Shown piece after piece: positions 35,701 through 44,630 of a stretch of 64,000 bases of DNA. Every line of letters starts with the position of its first letter. The first letter of the stretch is position 1. Source of the DNA: JBOCEF01 sp047610385 (lineage in GTDB: Bacteria; Pseudomonadota; Alphaproteobacteria; Rhodobacterales; Rhodobacteraceae); assembly GCA_047610385.1 (NCBI GenBank), contig JBLGAC010000019.1:4841-68840 (forward strand). Direction: 5' to 3'. The notes beneath the pieces are model-generated. The model worked only from the letters and a program-made list of their open reading frames with translations. It made no database searches and was not told where the DNA came from. The translations under genes were made by a program, and so were the position numbers.

Positions 35701-36168
35701 ATGCGCACCTTGGACTTCAGCCCGCTCTACCGCTCCACCGTTGGTTTCGACCGTCTTGCCAACATGCTCGACAGCGCGATGACCGCCGATGCCGGAGCGC
35801 CGGGTTACCCTCCCTACAACATCGAAAAAACGGCTGAGGACGCCTACCGCATCACCATCGCTGCGGCCGGTTTCTCGGAAGATGAACTTAACGTCGAAAG
35901 CCGCGACGGCCAGCTGGTGATCTCTGCCCGCAAGCCCGATGCCCCTGAGGGTGAGCGCGTGTTCCTGCATCGTGGGATCGCCGCACGCGCCTTTGAAAAG
36001 CGCTTCCAGCTTGCCGATCATGTGCGGGCGGTGTCCGCCACGGTCGAAAACGGCCTTTTGCACGTAGATCTTGTGCGCGAAGTGCCTGAGGCGCTGCGCC
36101 CCCGCCGGATCGCGATCCAGACCGCCCCGGCGGTTGATGCGTCCGAAAGCCCGCGCATCGCCAACTGA
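35701..36168 (+). CDS. Small heat-shock protein (Hsp20/IbpA family)
   Basis: A 155-residue alpha-crystallin chaperone that holds unfolded proteins. N-terminus MRTLDFSPLYRSTVGFDRLANML, a standard IbpA-type start. The crystallin domain runs from about residue 36 (YNIEKTAEDAYRITIAAAGFSEDEL) through EKRFQLADHV and VENGLLHVDLVREVPEALRPRRI, where the usual C-terminal IxI anchor is RRIAIQ. AGAGGA at 35685-35690 is 10 bases before the ATG at 35701 and too close to the ATG at 35692, which decides the start. A terminator follows. Confidence 0.93.
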   Translation: MRTLDFSPLYRSTVGFDRLANMLDSAMTADAGAPGYPPYNIEKTAEDAYRITIAAAGFSEDELNVESRDGQLVISARKPDAPEGERVFLHRGIAARAFEKRFQLADHVRAVSATVENGLLHVDLVREVPEALRPRRIAIQTAPAVDASESPRIAN

Positions 36169-36212
36169 CCGGCCGGTTCGGGGCGCATCCCCCGGACCAT
36201 CGCCGATCATCG

Positions 36213-36242
36213 CGCCCCGTCCGGACCTGTCCGGGCGGGGCG
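36213..36242 (+). terminator. Rho-independent terminator after hsp20
   Basis: CGCCCCGTCCGGA (36213-36225) pairs with TCCGGGCGGGGCG (36230-36242) with one wobble pair, followed by TTTGCGTTTT. Confidence 0.85.
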
Positions 36243-36321
36243 TTTGCGTTTTGGCCTCAGGTGATAGGTCAGCGCGCGCGATCAGCATTGCGCGGGTGCC
36301 GTCAAAGGCGAAATCAGCCCG

Positions 36322-37041
36322 TCAGATCCACGACACATCGCCGACAAATATATACCCTGCGCCATAAATCGTGCGGATCAGCGTCGGGTTTTTGGGGTCG
36401 TCGCGCAGCTTGGTGCGCAGGCGCGAAACGCGCACGTCGATCGCCCGGTCGAACCCGTCGCCAGCCGCGCCACCGATGCCGTCCTGGATCTGCGCGCGGC
36501 TCAGCAACCGGTTGGGGGTTTCCAGGAACAGTCGCAGCATCTCGCCCTCCGCCCGGCTCAGCCGTTCCTGCCCGCCATCGGGGGCGGACAGCGAGAACTG
36601 GTCAAAATCAGCCTCCCACCCGGCAAATTGCGCGCGGCGGCGGCGCTCCGGCGCGTCTGCGCGTTCGACCCGGCGCAGCAGCACCCGGATGCGCGCGACC
36701 ACTTCGGCCGGATCAAAGGGTTTGACGATGTAATCATCGGCCCCCAGTTCCAGCCCCGCGATCCGGTCCTGCACCCCGCCGCGGCCCGACACGATCATCA
36801 CCGCCGCGCCCTGTTCCTGCGCCAGCTTGTAGACCAGCGCCAGCCCATCGCGGTCGGGCAGGCCCAGATCGATCAGGCACACGGCGGGGGACATGCGCGG
36901 GGACGCCGCCTCAAACGCGCGGGCGGTCGCGAAGCCCTGCACACGGAACCCCACGCCTTCGAGCGCGGCGCGCAGCACTGAAAGCACCTCGGGTTCATCG
37001 TCCACAATCGCGATCAGCGGGGACGCTTCGGGCGGGGTCAT
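36322..37041 (-). CDS. OmpR-family response regulator
   Basis: A 239-residue two-domain regulator. The receiver has the acidic pair D14-D15, phosphoacceptor D58 (CLIDLGLPDRDG) and K107 (DYIVKPFDP). The C-terminal winged helix includes LSRAEGEMLRLFLETPNRLLSRAQIQD and DRAIDVRVSRLRTKLRDDPKNPTLIRTIYGAGYIFV. It overlaps the kinase gene by 4 bp, so the two are a cognate pair. The divergent acyl-CoA synthetase/ABC operon is the obvious target; that is an inference from position. Confidence 0.92.
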   Translation of the reverse strand: MTPPEASPLIAIVDDEPEVLSVLRAALEGVGFRVQGFATARAFEAASPRMSPAVCLIDLGLPDRDGLALVYKLAQEQGAAVMIVSGRGGVQDRIAGLELGADDYIVKPFDPAEVVARIRVLLRRVERADAPERRRRAQFAGWEADFDQFSLSAPDGGQERLSRAEGEMLRLFLETPNRLLSRAQIQDGIGGAAGDGFDRAIDVRVSRLRTKLRDDPKNPTLIRTIYGAGYIFVGDVSWI

Positions 37042-39161
37042 TGGGAAGCCTCCGGTTGCTGGCGGTCTGCGGGTGCGCGCAGGACCAAAAGGGCGGCGCG
37101 CAGATCTTCGGCGGTGAAAGGCTTGGGCAGAACGGGGTGGCCCGCGGCACTGGCGCGTTGGCGTTCAGGCGCGCCCGCATGCAGCCCGGTGGTCAGCAGC
37201 ACTCGCAGATCGGGGCGGGCCAAGGCCAGCGCACTGGCCACATCCACGCCGGTCGGCCCCGCGCCCATGTCGATGTCGGAGATCACCAGGCGGATGTCCT
37301 CAATCCTGCGCGCAAGGTCCAGCGCCTCGGCGCCTGACGCGGCCTCAAGCACCGGCCAGCCTGCATCAGTCAGCGCGCCGCGCAGCACTGCGCGCAATTC
37401 GGGCGCATCGTCGGCCACCAGCGCAATGCCTTCGGGCGCTGGGCCGATGGTGGGGCGCGACAGGGCCGGGCCGGGATCGCCGTCGGCCCTGTCGGGGGGC
37501 GGGCCTGATGGCAGGCGCAGCGACACTGAGGCCCCGGCGCCGGTCGCCCCATCAATCAGCAGCGAGCCGCCCGACGCGGTCGCGAACCCATAGACCATCG
37601 ACAGCCCGAGGCCCGATCCCCCGTGGCCCTTGGTGGTGAAAAACGGCTCCACTGCGCGTTCGCGGGCCCCATCTTCGAAACCGGGGCCGTCATCTGACAC
37701 GGTGATGGCCAGGATCGCGCGCTCTGCCTCGTCGATCTGGGTTGTGGCGCTAAGGGTGATCAGCCCGCGGCCGCGCGGCCCGCTTGCCACCGCGTCGCGG
37801 GCGTTCAGCAAAAGGTTCAGCACCGCGTCCTGCAATTGCCCGGCATCAAGCCACGCGCAGGGCAGGTCAGGCGCGATCTGGGTGGTCAGGCGCACACCTT
37901 CGGGCAGGGATGGCGCGGTCAGCTCAGCCAATCCGGCCAGCAGGGCGCCGGGATCGACGCGGGTCGATTTTAGCTCCCGGCGCTCTGACGCGTTGGACAG
38001 CCGTTCAATCAAGGCGGCACCACGGCGGGCGGCGGCGCGGGTGGCTTCGGCGGCCTCACGCGCGATGGGGGGCAGCGCGGGGTCAGACAGGATCCGCCCC
38101 TGCATCCCCAGAATCACGGTCAGAAGGTTGGAAAAATCATGCGCCAGCCCACGGGTCAGCTGCGCTGCGGCCTGCATCTTTTTGGACTGGGTCACCGCCT
38201 CAGCCGCGCGGCGTTCTTCGGTGACATCGAGCGACAGAAGATACAGCCCGCGCACCCGCCGCCCATCCGCCTGCTGCGGGTCTGAGGACCCGATGGTCCA
38301 ACCCCCGCCGGTGTTGCGGCCAGTATCTTCAAACACCGGGGTGAAGGCGACGCGGGCGGCGGCCTCAGTCCCGTCGCTGCGGTGATGGCGAATTTCGCAG
38401 CGGGCGGAGCGCCCCTCAAACGCGGTTTCGATCGAAGGTTCGATGGCCGCGAAAATCTCCGGGCCCAGCACTTCGTCCATGCGCCGCCCGATCACCACGC
38501 CGCGGTCGGCGCCCAGCACGTCATCAAGCCGGCGGTTCGAATAGCGGTAGACCAGATCGCGGTCCACATAGGCGATGTGGGCGGGCGTCGCTTCGGTCGC
38601 CAGCCGCGCGCGGGCCTCAGACCGGATCAACGCGCGCTGGGTTTCTGACAGGGCGGCGTTGGCGGCGGCCAGTTCGCGGTTGGCGCGCGCAAGGTCGGCG
38701 GAATGCTGCAACAGCTGTTCGGACAGGTCTTCGGAGCGTGCCCGCAGCAATCGTTCCTGGCGCCGATGGGCGGAGATGTCGGTGTAGACCGCCACCCAGC
38801 CGCCGCGGGCCAGCGGGTGGCCTTCGATGCTGACGGTCATGCCGTTGGGGCGGTCACGTTCGAAATAATGATCTTCGAAGGCGCGGGCGCGCTCCACCCG
38901 TTCGGCTACGCGTTTTTCGACCGGGCCGGGCCCGTATTCGCCGCGTTCCACCAGATAGCGGATGATGTCGGCGAAATCGGCGCCGCGGAACACCAGCGTG
39001 TCAGGCAGTTCAAACATTTCCGTGAAGCGCGCGTTCCAGCCGACCAGACGCAGATCTGCGTCAAAGATCGTCAGAGCCTGCTGGATCAGGTTGAAACCGG
39101 CTTGAATCAGCGCGGGATCAACCGGTTCCATCGGCGGCGTATGGATATTATGGCGGGACAT
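37038..39161 (-). CDS. PAS-domain hybrid sensor histidine kinase
   Basis: A 707-residue soluble sensor kinase. Two PAS domains (about residues 15-130, 'PAS-7' type with AGFNLIQQALTIFDADLRLVGWN; and 185-315) are joined by a coiled coil (140-185). The H-box is GLAHDFSNLLTVILG with His 341. The ATPase domain has the N box around N449/N453, SDDGPGFED, and GHGGSGLGLSMVYG. A C-terminal receiver domain (about 577-695) has D629 in VISDIDMG. No membrane helix is present, so it senses a cytoplasmic signal. It is a hybrid with its own receiver plus a separate regulator gene, overlapping by ATGA. Confidence 0.92.
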   Translation of the reverse strand: MSRHNIHTPPMEPVDPALIQAGFNLIQQALTIFDADLRLVGWNARFTEMFELPDTLVFRGADFADIIRYLVERGEYGPGPVEKRVAERVERARAFEDHYFERDRPNGMTVSIEGHPLARGGWVAVYTDISAHRRQERLLRARSEDLSEQLLQHSADLARANRELAAANAALSETQRALIRSEARARLATEATPAHIAYVDRDLVYRYSNRRLDDVLGADRGVVIGRRMDEVLGPEIFAAIEPSIETAFEGRSARCEIRHHRSDGTEAAARVAFTPVFEDTGRNTGGGWTIGSSDPQQADGRRVRGLYLLSLDVTEERRAAEAVTQSKKMQAAAQLTRGLAHDFSNLLTVILGMQGRILSDPALPPIAREAAEATRAAARRGAALIERLSNASERRELKSTRVDPGALLAGLAELTAPSLPEGVRLTTQIAPDLPCAWLDAGQLQDAVLNLLLNARDAVASGPRGRGLITLSATTQIDEAERAILAITVSDDGPGFEDGARERAVEPFFTTKGHGGSGLGLSMVYGFATASGGSLLIDGATGAGASVSLRLPSGPPPDRADGDPGPALSRPTIGPAPEGIALVADDAPELRAVLRGALTDAGWPVLEAASGAEALDLARRIEDIRLVISDIDMGAGPTGVDVASALALARPDLRVLLTTGLHAGAPERQRASAAGHPVLPKPFTAEDLRAALLVLRAPADRQQPEASQ

Positions 39162-39213
39162 GGCGTTCAGCGATAGCCGTGCGGGCGGGGCCGGGCAAGC
39201 GTTGCCCTGCGCT

Positions 39214-39243
39214 TGTTACAATTCGTTGGAGTTTTGTAAAATT
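39214..39243. promoter_or_regulatory. Possible direct-repeat operator in the divergent region
   Basis: TGTTACAATT (39214-39223) and TTGTAAAATT (39234-39243) start exactly 20 bp apart and agree at 7 of 10 positions. Two helical turns is a typical spacing for OmpR-type regulators. The site lies between the kinase gene and the synthetase operon. Bases 39162-39422 hold no gene otherwise. Confidence 0.3.
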
Positions 39244-39422
39244 GCGGCAAAGCTCCCCTGATTGAAGGAACGTTGAACGCAGCGGTCGCCATTCGCCCTT
39301 GACCAGCGCTCCCGTCTATCCATGATGCGGGCGCTATGTGGCGATCATTCGGCATAAAGACCGGAAGACGAACGCGGCACGGATCGGCGCGAAGGCGCGC
39401 CGCCGAAGGGGAGGACATCGAC

Positions 39423-41390
39423 GTGACAACCGACGCAGCGCCGCAAGGCGCGCTCGACACGTTCCCGAAGCTTCTCGAAGAGAACGCCCGCCGCTTCCGC
39501 GGTCGCGCGGCGTCTCGGGTTAAGGAGTTCGGCATCTGGCAGAGCTGGACCTGGGATGAGGTGCATGAAGAAGTGCGCGCCATCGCCATGGGCATGATGG
39601 ATCTGGGCCTGCTGCCCGGCGACAAGATCGTGATCATCGGGTCCAACCGGCCGGAGCTTTATTGGACCATGATCGCGGCGCAGTATTGCGGCGCGGTCGC
39701 GGTGCCTGCTTATCAAGACGCCGTGGCCGAGGAGATGGCCTATGTGCTGGAGCACGCCGGCGCCGTCTTTGCGATCTGCCAGGATCAGGAGCAGGTGGAC
39801 AAGGTCCTGTCGATCAAGGACCGGCTGCCAGAGCTGCGCCACCTGATCTATGGTGATCGCCGCGGCATGCGCAAATACGACCATTCCACCCTGACCTGGA
39901 TGGAAGATGTCTCTGCGCTCGGCCGTGAAAAATCTGTGACCCTAGGGCCGAAGATCGACGCGATCGCTGCGGCGCAGACCGGTGCCGACGTCTGTGTGAT
40001 GCTTTATACTTCGGGCACCACGGGTCGGTCCAAGGGCGTGGTGCTGTCGAACGACAACGTGGTGATGACCGCGAAGTCCTCGGTCGCATTTGACAAGCTG
40101 AACGTCGATGACAGCGTGCTGGCCTATCTGCCGATGGCCTGGGTCGGCGACTTCATCTTCTCAGTGGGGCAATCCTATGCCTCAGGGTTCTGCGTGTGCT
40201 GCCCTGAAAGCCCTGATACGATGATGTCCGACCTGAAAGAAGTTGGCCCGACCTACTTCTTCGCACCGCCGCGGATTTTTGAACAGCTTCTGACCAACGT
40301 GTCGATCCGCATGGAAGATGCGGGTTCGACTAAAAAGTGGCTCTATGATTACTTCATGGCCCATGCGCGCCGTGTCGGTCCTGATCTGCTGGACGGCAAA
40401 CCGGCGTCGGGCATGGACAAGCTGAAATACAAACTTGGTGAGCTGTGCATCTATGGCCCGCTGAAAAACGCGCTGGGTCTGTCCAACGTGCGCGTCGGTT
40501 ACACGGCGGGCGAGGCGATCGGGCCAGAGATCTTTGATTTCTACCGCTCGCTCGGCATCAACCTCAAGCAGCTCTATGGCCAGACGGAAGCCTCGGTGTT
40601 CATCACCGTGCAGCCTGATGGCCAGGTGCGCGCCGATACGGTGGGCGTGCCTGCCCCCGGTGTTGAACTGCGCATCGCCGAGAATGGTGAGGTGTTCTAC
40701 CGCGGCCCCGGCGTGTTCATGGAATACTACAAGAACGCGCAGGCCACCGCCGACACCAAGGACGCTGAGGGCTGGGTCGCCACTGGCGATGCGGGCTTCA
40801 TTGAGGAATCCTCAGGCCATCTGCGCATCATCGACCGGGCCAAAGATGTCGGTAAGATGTTGGATGGCAGCATGTTCGCGCCCAAATACGTCGAGAACAA
40901 GCTGAAATTCTACCCCACGATCCTTGAGGCCGTGGTGTTCGGCGACAAGCGTGAAAGCTGCACCGCCTTCATCAACATCGACATGACCGCGGTCGGCAAC
41001 TGGGCGGAGCGTAACAATATCTCCTACGCGTCCTACCAGGAACTGGCGGCGCACCCAAAGGTCTACGCCATGGTGCGGGCCAGTGTCGAAGAGGTGAACG
41101 TCTCAATCGCCGAAGACCCGATGCTGTCAGGGTGCCAGATCTCGCGCTTTTTGATCCTGCACAAGCAGTTGGACGCCGATGATGGCGAAATCACTCGGAC
41201 CGGCAAGGTCCGTCGCCGGATTGTCGAAGATCGTTATGCGTCTTTGCTTGACGGGTTTTATGCTGGCGCGCCTTCGGCCTTTGTCGAAGCGTCGGTGACC
41301 TATGAAGACGGCCGTCAGGGCAGCCTGTCCGCCACCATCGACATATGCGACGCCAAAGTCGTGCCCGTGAAGCGGAAGGAAGCTGCATGA
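39423..41390 (+). CDS. Long-chain-type acyl-CoA synthetase (AMP-forming)
   Basis: A 655-residue AMP-dependent ligase. It activates a carboxylic acid (probably fatty or aromatic) with ATP and CoA. A3 loop: VCVMLYTSGTTGRSKGVVLS. A5: LKQLYGQTEASVFITVQ. A7: GWVATGDAGFIEESSGHLRIIDRAKD. A10: GEITRTGKVRRR with catalytic Lys. The length and order fit the long-chain synthetase class. I prefer the GTG at 39423, which has GGGGAGG 8-10 bases upstream; an in-frame ATG at 39336 would add 29 residues of unconserved sequence. It heads the operon; livG overlaps its stop by 4 bp. Confidence 0.88.
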   Translation: MTTDAAPQGALDTFPKLLEENARRFRGRAASRVKEFGIWQSWTWDEVHEEVRAIAMGMMDLGLLPGDKIVIIGSNRPELYWTMIAAQYCGAVAVPAYQDAVAEEMAYVLEHAGAVFAICQDQEQVDKVLSIKDRLPELRHLIYGDRRGMRKYDHSTLTWMEDVSALGREKSVTLGPKIDAIAAAQTGADVCVMLYTSGTTGRSKGVVLSNDNVVMTAKSSVAFDKLNVDDSVLAYLPMAWVGDFIFSVGQSYASGFCVCCPESPDTMMSDLKEVGPTYFFAPPRIFEQLLTNVSIRMEDAGSTKKWLYDYFMAHARRVGPDLLDGKPASGMDKLKYKLGELCIYGPLKNALGLSNVRVGYTAGEAIGPEIFDFYRSLGINLKQLYGQTEASVFITVQPDGQVRADTVGVPAPGVELRIAENGEVFYRGPGVFMEYYKNAQATADTKDAEGWVATGDAGFIEESSGHLRIIDRAKDVGKMLDGSMFAPKYVENKLKFYPTILEAVVFGDKRESCTAFINIDMTAVGNWAERNNISYASYQELAAHPKVYAMVRASVEEVNVSIAEDPMLSGCQISRFLILHKQLDADDGEITRTGKVRRRIVEDRYASLLDGFYAGAPSAFVEASVTYEDGRQGSLSATIDICDAKVVPVKRKEAA

Positions 41391-42247
41391 GCATCGGAAA
41401 AGTGACCGCCGTGGCGGATAACGACAAAGACTATGCCGAACAGGAGCTTGAGCACGGCATCGAGCCGCGCATGGCTGGTGAGCCGGTGATGGAGGTCAAG
41501 AACATCACGCTGCGTTTTGGCGGTGTGACGGCGATCAAGGACATCAGCTTTGACATCCGCGAGGGTGAGCTGCGCGCGATCATCGGCCCGAACGGTGCCG
41601 GTAAATCGTCGATGCTGAACGTCATCAACGGGTTCTATCACCCGCAGGAAGGCGAGATCTGGTTCCACGGCAAAAAGCGTGGGCCGATGAAACCCCACCA
41701 GATCGCCCATCAGGGCATCGCGCGCACCTTCCAGAACATTGCGTTGTTCAAGGGCATGTCCACGCTCGACAACATCATGACCGGCCGCATGACTCTGATG
41801 AAAGAGAACGTGTTCTGGCAGGGTCTGTGGTGGGGCCGCGCTGAGCGCGAAGAAAATGAACACCGCGAGAAGGTCGAGAAGATCATCGATTTTCTTGAGA
41901 TCCAGACGATCCGCAAGACGCCTGTTGGCCGCCTTCCCTACGGCCTGCAAAAGCGGGTCGAACTGGGCCGCGCGCTGGCTGCAGAGCCTAAGCTGCTGCT
42001 GCTCGATGAGCCGATGGCCGGCATGAACGTCGAGGAAAAAGAGGACATGTGCCGCTTTATCCTCGATGTGAACGACGAATTCGGCACGACCATTGTGCTG
42101 ATCGAACATGACATGGGCGTGGTGATGGACATCGCGGACCGGGTTGTGGTGCTCGATTACGGCAAAAAGATCGGTGACGGCACGCCTGAAGAGGTGCGCA
42201 ACAATCAGAACGTCATCGACGCGTATCTGGGTGTCGCACATGACTGA
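41387..42247 (+). CDS. Branched-chain-type ABC transporter ATPase (LivG-like)
   Basis: A 286-residue ABC ATPase with a 30-residue acidic N-terminal extension. Walker A is GPNGAGKSS, the Q-loop is GIARTFQNIALFKGM, the degenerate signature is LPYGLQKRVELGRALAAEP, Walker B is LLLLDEPMAGMN, and the switch His is in LIEHDMGVVM. The insertion between Walker A and the signature that marks LivG-type subunits is present. It overlaps the synthetase stop by ATGA. Confidence 0.9.
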   Translation: MSIGKVTAVADNDKDYAEQELEHGIEPRMAGEPVMEVKNITLRFGGVTAIKDISFDIREGELRAIIGPNGAGKSSMLNVINGFYHPQEGEIWFHGKKRGPMKPHQIAHQGIARTFQNIALFKGMSTLDNIMTGRMTLMKENVFWQGLWWGRAEREENEHREKVEKIIDFLEIQTIRKTPVGRLPYGLQKRVELGRALAAEPKLLLLDEPMAGMNVEEKEDMCRFILDVNDEFGTTIVLIEHDMGVVMDIADRVVVLDYGKKIGDGTPEEVRNNQNVIDAYLGVAHD

Positions 42248-42294
42248 CGCCGCCCGCGCCCTTTCCGCCCGCCTGATCCGGAGCGTCTGATCCC

Positions 42295-43296
42295 ATGCCC
42301 ATCCAGTTTCTCTATACGCTCGAAGTGATCCTGAACGGCCTGATGGCCGGGATCATGTATTCGCTGGTGGCGCTCGGCTTTGTGCTGATCTTCAAAGCCT
42401 CCGGCATCTTCAACTATGCCCAAGGCGTGATGGCGCTGTTTGCCGCGCTCACGCTTGTTGGGTTTCAGAACGGTCAGATCCCGTTCGCAGAACTGATCAA
42501 TGCGATCTTTGGCACCCAGCTGCACGGCTTTGGCTGGACCATGCCGTCGGTCTTTGCCATCGCCTGCACGATGGTGGTGATGCTGATCTTTGCCATCTTG
42601 GTGGAGAAGATCGTGCTGCGCCATCTGGTGAACCAGGAACCGGTGATCCTGTTCATGGCCACCATCGGTCTGGCGTACTTCCTAGAAGGCGTCGGGGACA
42701 TGATGTGGGGGTCGGACATCAAGACCCTCGACGTTGGCATCCCATCAGGCGGGTCGCGCTGGCTGGAGGACGCAACCATCGGCCTGGGGGCTGAGGGCAG
42801 CAATTACTACGGCATGTACATCGATCTGCTGGATGTCTGGGCTGCGATCATCGCGGTGATCCTGGTGGCAACGCTGACCGCGTTCAGCCAGTACACCAAG
42901 ACCGGCCGTGCGCTGCGCGCCGTGGCGGACGACCATCAGGCCGCGCTGTCGGTGGGCATCAGTTTGCGCACCATCTGGGTGATCACCTGGGCCATCGCCG
43001 GCTTTGTGGCGCTGGTGGCGGGGATCATGTGGGGGTCCAAATCGGGTGTGCAGTTCTCGCTGTCGCTGATCGCGCTCAAGGCACTGCCGGTTCTGATGCT
43101 GGGGGGGTTCACGTCAATCCCTGGTGCCATCATCGGCGGGCTGATCATCGGTGTCGGCGAGAAGCTGTTTGAATTCTCAATGGGCCCGCTGCTGGGCGGC
43201 GCCACCGAGAACTGGTTCGCTTATGTGCTGGCGCTGGTGTTCCTGGTGTTCCGCCCGCAGGGCCTGTTTGGCGACAAAATCATCGAACGTGTGTGA
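42295..43296 (+). CDS. Branched-chain-type ABC transporter permease (LivH-like)
   Basis: A 333-residue permease with about eight membrane segments. LEVILNGLMAGIMYSLVALGFVLIFKASGIFNYAQG is the LivH start signature, and GRALRAVADDHQAALSVGISLRTIWVITWAIAG is the cytoplasmic coupling region with the EAA-like loop. The middle (about 135-175) carries an insertion (TLDVGIPSGGSRWLEDATIGL) that is longer than in LivH of E. coli. It works with LivM, LivG and LivF. Confidence 0.9.
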   Translation: MPIQFLYTLEVILNGLMAGIMYSLVALGFVLIFKASGIFNYAQGVMALFAALTLVGFQNGQIPFAELINAIFGTQLHGFGWTMPSVFAIACTMVVMLIFAILVEKIVLRHLVNQEPVILFMATIGLAYFLEGVGDMMWGSDIKTLDVGIPSGGSRWLEDATIGLGAEGSNYYGMYIDLLDVWAAIIAVILVATLTAFSQYTKTGRALRAVADDHQAALSVGISLRTIWVITWAIAGFVALVAGIMWGSKSGVQFSLSLIALKALPVLMLGGFTSIPGAIIGGLIIGVGEKLFEFSMGPLLGGATENWFAYVLALVFLVFRPQGLFGDKIIERV

Positions 43297-43446
43297 CGCG
43301 CCGGGGGCGGGCGATGCCCGCCCCCATGGCGCCCGACCAACAACAGCCTGGCCGTAAGGCCGCAAGCATTCTGCATCGTCCCGCCGCGCGTGGCTCGGAA
43401 CAAGACCCCGGCAAAAGCGCCGCGAGGGACGAGGGGAGACAGACAC

Positions 43447-44520
43447 ATGTTCTACCGTGAGGCAGGCGACTTCAAAACGTCCTACTCGGACGACGCCCAG
43501 ACCTTCCCGATCGCTTTTGACCGCTGGCGCTATTATCTGGTGCTGGCGGTGGCGTTCGGACTGATCCCGCTTTTAATCAACGATTACTGGGAAAAATCGG
43601 TGATGGTCCCGTTCCTGATCTTTACGATCGCGGCGCTGGGGCTGAACATCCTGACGGGCTATTGTGGGCAGGCCAGCCTGGGCACTGGCGGGTTTATGGC
43701 TGTGGGCGCGTATTCGTGCTACAAGCTGATGACCGCGTTCCCGGATCTGAACATGTTTTTCGTGGTGATCCTGTCGGGCATCGTCACTGCCCTTGTGGGG
43801 GCCGCCTTCGGGTTGCCAAGCCTTAGGATCAAGGGGTTTTATCTGGCAGTGGCCACATTGGCCGCGCAGTTTTTCCTCGTGTGGCTTTTTAACAAGGTGC
43901 CGTGGTTCTACAATTACTCCGCCACCGGCCAGATTTCTGCGCCTGAGCGCACGGTGTTCGGCGTCGCCGTCACCGGCCCGGAAGCCCCGCCCGAAGCGAC
44001 CTACCTGTTCTGCCTCGTGTTTGTGTTCCTGCTGGCATGGCTGGCGCGCAATCTGACACGCGGGCGGCTGGGGCGGCAGTGGATGGCGATCCGTGATATG
44101 GACATCGCGGCGGAAATCATCGGGGTGAACCCGCTGAAGGCCAAGGTGACGGCTTTTGCCATCTCCTCGTTCTTCATCGGCATCGCCGGGGCGCTGTTCT
44201 TTTCGGTGTATCTTGGCGCGGCGGAGCCAGATGCCTTCGGCATCAACCAGTCGTTCCTAGTGTTCTTCATGATCATCATCGGGGGCCTCGGGTCGATCTT
44301 CGGCAGCTTTGTCGGCGCAGCGTTCATGATCATGATGCCTGTGCTGCTGAAGAACTTCATGGTTGGCAGCATGGGGTGGCCGACCGTGATCGCGACGCAT
44401 TTTGAATTTATCGTCGTTGGCGGGCTGATCATCACGTTCCTGATCTTGGAGCCGCATGGTCTGGCCCAGCTGTGGCGGTTGGCCAAGGAAAAGCTTCGGC
44501 TCTGGCCGTTCCCGCACTAA
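43447..44520 (+). CDS. Branched-chain-type ABC transporter permease (LivM-like)
   Basis: A 357-residue permease. After MFYREAGDFKTSYSDDAQTFPIAFDRWRYYLVLAV come several helices; ALGLNILTGYCGQASLGTGGFMAVGAYS is the LivM signature. The coupling loop is GRQWMAIRDMDIAAEIIGVNPLKAKVTAFAISSF, followed by INQSFLVFFMIIIGGLGSIFG. Start by the ATG after GAGGGGAG; the frame is open further upstream. The 150 bp before it contain no gene. Confidence 0.9.
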   Translation: MFYREAGDFKTSYSDDAQTFPIAFDRWRYYLVLAVAFGLIPLLINDYWEKSVMVPFLIFTIAALGLNILTGYCGQASLGTGGFMAVGAYSCYKLMTAFPDLNMFFVVILSGIVTALVGAAFGLPSLRIKGFYLAVATLAAQFFLVWLFNKVPWFYNYSATGQISAPERTVFGVAVTGPEAPPEATYLFCLVFVFLLAWLARNLTRGRLGRQWMAIRDMDIAAEIIGVNPLKAKVTAFAISSFFIGIAGALFFSVYLGAAEPDAFGINQSFLVFFMIIIGGLGSIFGSFVGAAFMIMMPVLLKNFMVGSMGWPTVIATHFEFIVVGGLIITFLILEPHGLAQLWRLAKEKLRLWPFPH

Positions 44521-44630
44521 TCCTATCCCGTCCCGACCCCGCACCAAGACGGGGAGGGGCCGACACCGCGCGGTCCGGCCACTGGCCGCGCATCCATCTG
44601 ACACTCAAGACCAATCAGGGAGGTCTACCT

